From contig CANQAN010000009.1 of NCBI GenBank assembly GCA_947588965.1, positions 16,895-80,894 on the forward strand: DNA of 64,000 bases, written 5' to 3'. How positions within the stretch are numbered: the stretch's first letter is position 1; the number at the start of each line of letters is the position of its first letter. Below are positions 62,872 to 64,000 of the stretch, piece after piece. A program made the position numbers and the translations under genes. The stretch comes from an uncultured Helicobacteraceae bacterium. GTDB lineage: Bacteria > Campylobacterota > Campylobacteria > Campylobacterales > Helicobacteraceae. The notes under the pieces are model-generated. The model made no database searches, was not told where the DNA came from, and was given only the letters and a program-made list of their open reading frames with translations.

Positions 62872-64000
62872 ATGTTAAAGTCACTTGTTTCAAAGTTAGC
62901 GGCGCTAAGCATTGCAATTTTTGCTGTCATTATGTTTGTTGTTATGTTTTTTAATTATCGTCAAACACTTTCAAATATGGAAAATATGTATCACACATTG
63001 CAAGATTCCATTTTAAAAGCAAGTCATACAACAATCAACATTACAATGAACATTGAGGCAAAGCAACATTTGGAATTTTTAGCAAGAAATCTTATAAGGC
63101 TTGAGAAAGACAATGTACGCGCACAAAGAGAGTTACTTTCGCATGTTGCAGAGGTCATTAAGTATCCGAGCGCATTTGTGTTTTATGAAGATGGTTCTTA
63201 CATTGAGGAGGATTTCAGTGCCGAACCAAAAGTGAGCTTTGCAAATACTTGGGATGTCGATGATGTGAATGTCAAGGCGCAACAATGGTATCAGGTAGCG
63301 AAGCAAACGGGGCAGTTTTTTGTCTCTAATGTGTTTATTGGAAAAAAGGGTGATTTGAAGGATAAAAAGGTTGCAACGGCCGTTTTGCCATTGGTTAAAG
63401 ACGGCACATTTATCGGAGTTGTGGGGGTCAATATTGTCATTGACAGCTTTCAAGAACGTTTCCAAAATTTCAACACAAAATCTTTTCCAAGTCTTGTTGT
63501 ATTCATAATGGATTCTGGGGGGAAAATTGTCTCACACAAAGATTCAAGTCTCGTTCTTAGCGAACAAGGGGTTCCGTTAGAGAGGACGATAAGCAATCTC
63601 ACTGCAAACAAAACAAACGGTGTTATCGCCTATAATGATTCTAAGGGAATTTCTAGAATCACGCATTTTAGGAAGTTTGACTTTGGTTGGATTATCGCCT
63701 CTGCTGCGAGCAAGGAGGATTATTCTAGAGCAGTCAATGCAGCCCTCATCCAAACACTCATCCAAACACTCGTTTTAATGGTAATTGGCATTGCATGTTT
63801 GTATCTTGCGATTCGTTTATTCTTGCGACCACTTACAAGCATCAAGATTGGACTTGATAGATTTTTCGCGTATTTCAACAATGCAACAAGAGAAGTTCCA
63901 AAGCCTATTCTTGTGAAATCTCGTGACGAATTTGGCGCCATGGCCAAAGAGATCAATCAAAACATTCAAAACATTCAAAAGGGCTTAGAACAAGATTCCC
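62872..64000 (+). CDS. Methyl-accepting chemotaxis protein with dCache sensor (3' end cut by window edge)
   Basis: The frame is open from ATG 62872 to the window end (376 codons). Membrane helix 1 is at residues about 8-30, a periplasmic double-Cache sensor fills about 35-290 (WDVDDVNVKAQQWYQVAKQ, TAVLPLVKDGTFIGVVGVNI, FDFGWIIASA), helix 2 about 299-318, and a HAMP domain begins after (RPLTSIKIGLD, VKSRDEFGAMAKEIN). The methylation/signalling domain should follow outside. A 12-base in-frame duplication (63745-63768) encodes LIQTLIQT just before helix 2. A GGGGGATAGG stretch precedes the ATG. Confidence 0.9.
   Translation, partial: MLKSLVSKLAALSIAIFAVIMFVVMFFNYRQTLSNMENMYHTLQDSILKASHTTINITMNIEAKQHLEFLARNLIRLEKDNVRAQRELLSHVAEVIKYPSAFVFYEDGSYIEEDFSAEPKVSFANTWDVDDVNVKAQQWYQVAKQTGQFFVSNVFIGKKGDLKDKKVATAVLPLVKDGTFIGVVGVNIVIDSFQERFQNFNTKSFPSLVVFIMDSGGKIVSHKDSSLVLSEQGVPLERTISNLTANKTNGVIAYNDSKGISRITHFRKFDFGWIIASAASKEDYSRAVNAALIQTLIQTLVLMVIGIACLYLAIRLFLRPLTSIKIGLDRFFAYFNNATREVPKPILVKSRDEFGAMAKEINQNIQNIQKGLEQDS

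Noticed and set aside
1..64000. CRISPR arrays, insertion sequences, prophage or integrated islands
   Set aside because: I saw no regular spaced repeats, transposase or integrase motifs, and no compositional break; gaps are short and gene order is core-like.

Overview
The window comes from an AT-rich bacterium of the Campylobacterota, most likely a Helicobacter outside the gastric H. pylori group (enterohepatic type). Evidence: many gene pairs keep the order I recall from H. pylori (coupled lptC/lptA/engB upstream of PBP2; gltX2-yggT-slt; ndk-DUF177-rpmF-plsX-fabH; ftsZ/ftsA/ppiD-like; HP0268-like/miaB/DUF374; hemD beside a rhodanese-like gene; fabG-acpP-fabF-accA). The second, Gln-type glutamyl-tRNA synthetase is a Helicobacter trait. 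Unlike H. pylori the window carries hisB and a SelD that is itself a selenoprotein. The window is almost wholly coding and reads as core genome. I see no insertion sequence, prophage, CRISPR array or rRNA, and no gene-free stretch above 300 bases.

Layout. 1-13.3 kb (+): one long, tightly overlapping block for the envelope: lytic transglycosylases and RlpA, hisB, KdsC, LptC/LptA, EngB, an ArgA-type acetyltransferase, PBP2, CoaBC, an unknown protein, UppS, then GltX2, YggT and Slt. 13.3-21 kb (-): fatty-acid/phospholipid initiation (fabH, plsX) with rpmF, DUF177 and ndk, then ackA, pta, pgi and gapA, a carbon/acetate cluster. 21-22.4 kb (+): HU, tRNA-Arg(CCU), Fe-SOD. 22.4-27.8 kb (-): ftsZ, ftsA, PpiD-like chaperone, nusA. 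27.9-31.7 kb (+): HP0268-type nuclease, miaB, DUF374 acyltransferase-like protein, a TPR-like anchored protein, hemW. 31.7-37.9 kb (-): an orphan PilM/N/O-like trio, a DsbD_2/SafE membrane protein, cysS, and a large EF-hand protein.

38-47.3 kb: gdhA, a YjfB-type motility protein (-), an AsmA-like protein, xthA, ybeY, a DUF457 protein, a two-component system and an outer-membrane barrel. 47.3-51.9 kb: fabG, acpP, fabF, accA, murG. 51.9-57.9 kb: apt and a prepilin peptidase (-), nadD, rsfS, a Kef-type antiporter with an apparent ATA start, a TSUP exporter (-), and selD with an in-frame UGA. 57.9-64 kb: ybgC, DUF493, an M15 peptidase, hemD (-), a rhodanese-like protein, ruvB and panB (-), ssrA (tmRNA) and the 5' part of a dCache chemoreceptor cut by the window edge.

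The points most worth a second look are: (i) SelD with selenocysteine and a plausible SECIS hairpin; (ii) the PilM/N/O-like cassette, standing without a secretin or ATPase nearby but with a prepilin peptidase 20 kb away; (iii) two genes flanking gdhA, one an EF-hand protein of unknown role and one a YjfB-type protein, each with a sigma-28-like promoter; (iv) the ATA start; and (v) a strong excess of GAATC/GATTC. All family assignments are from motif recognition by eye; no database search was run.
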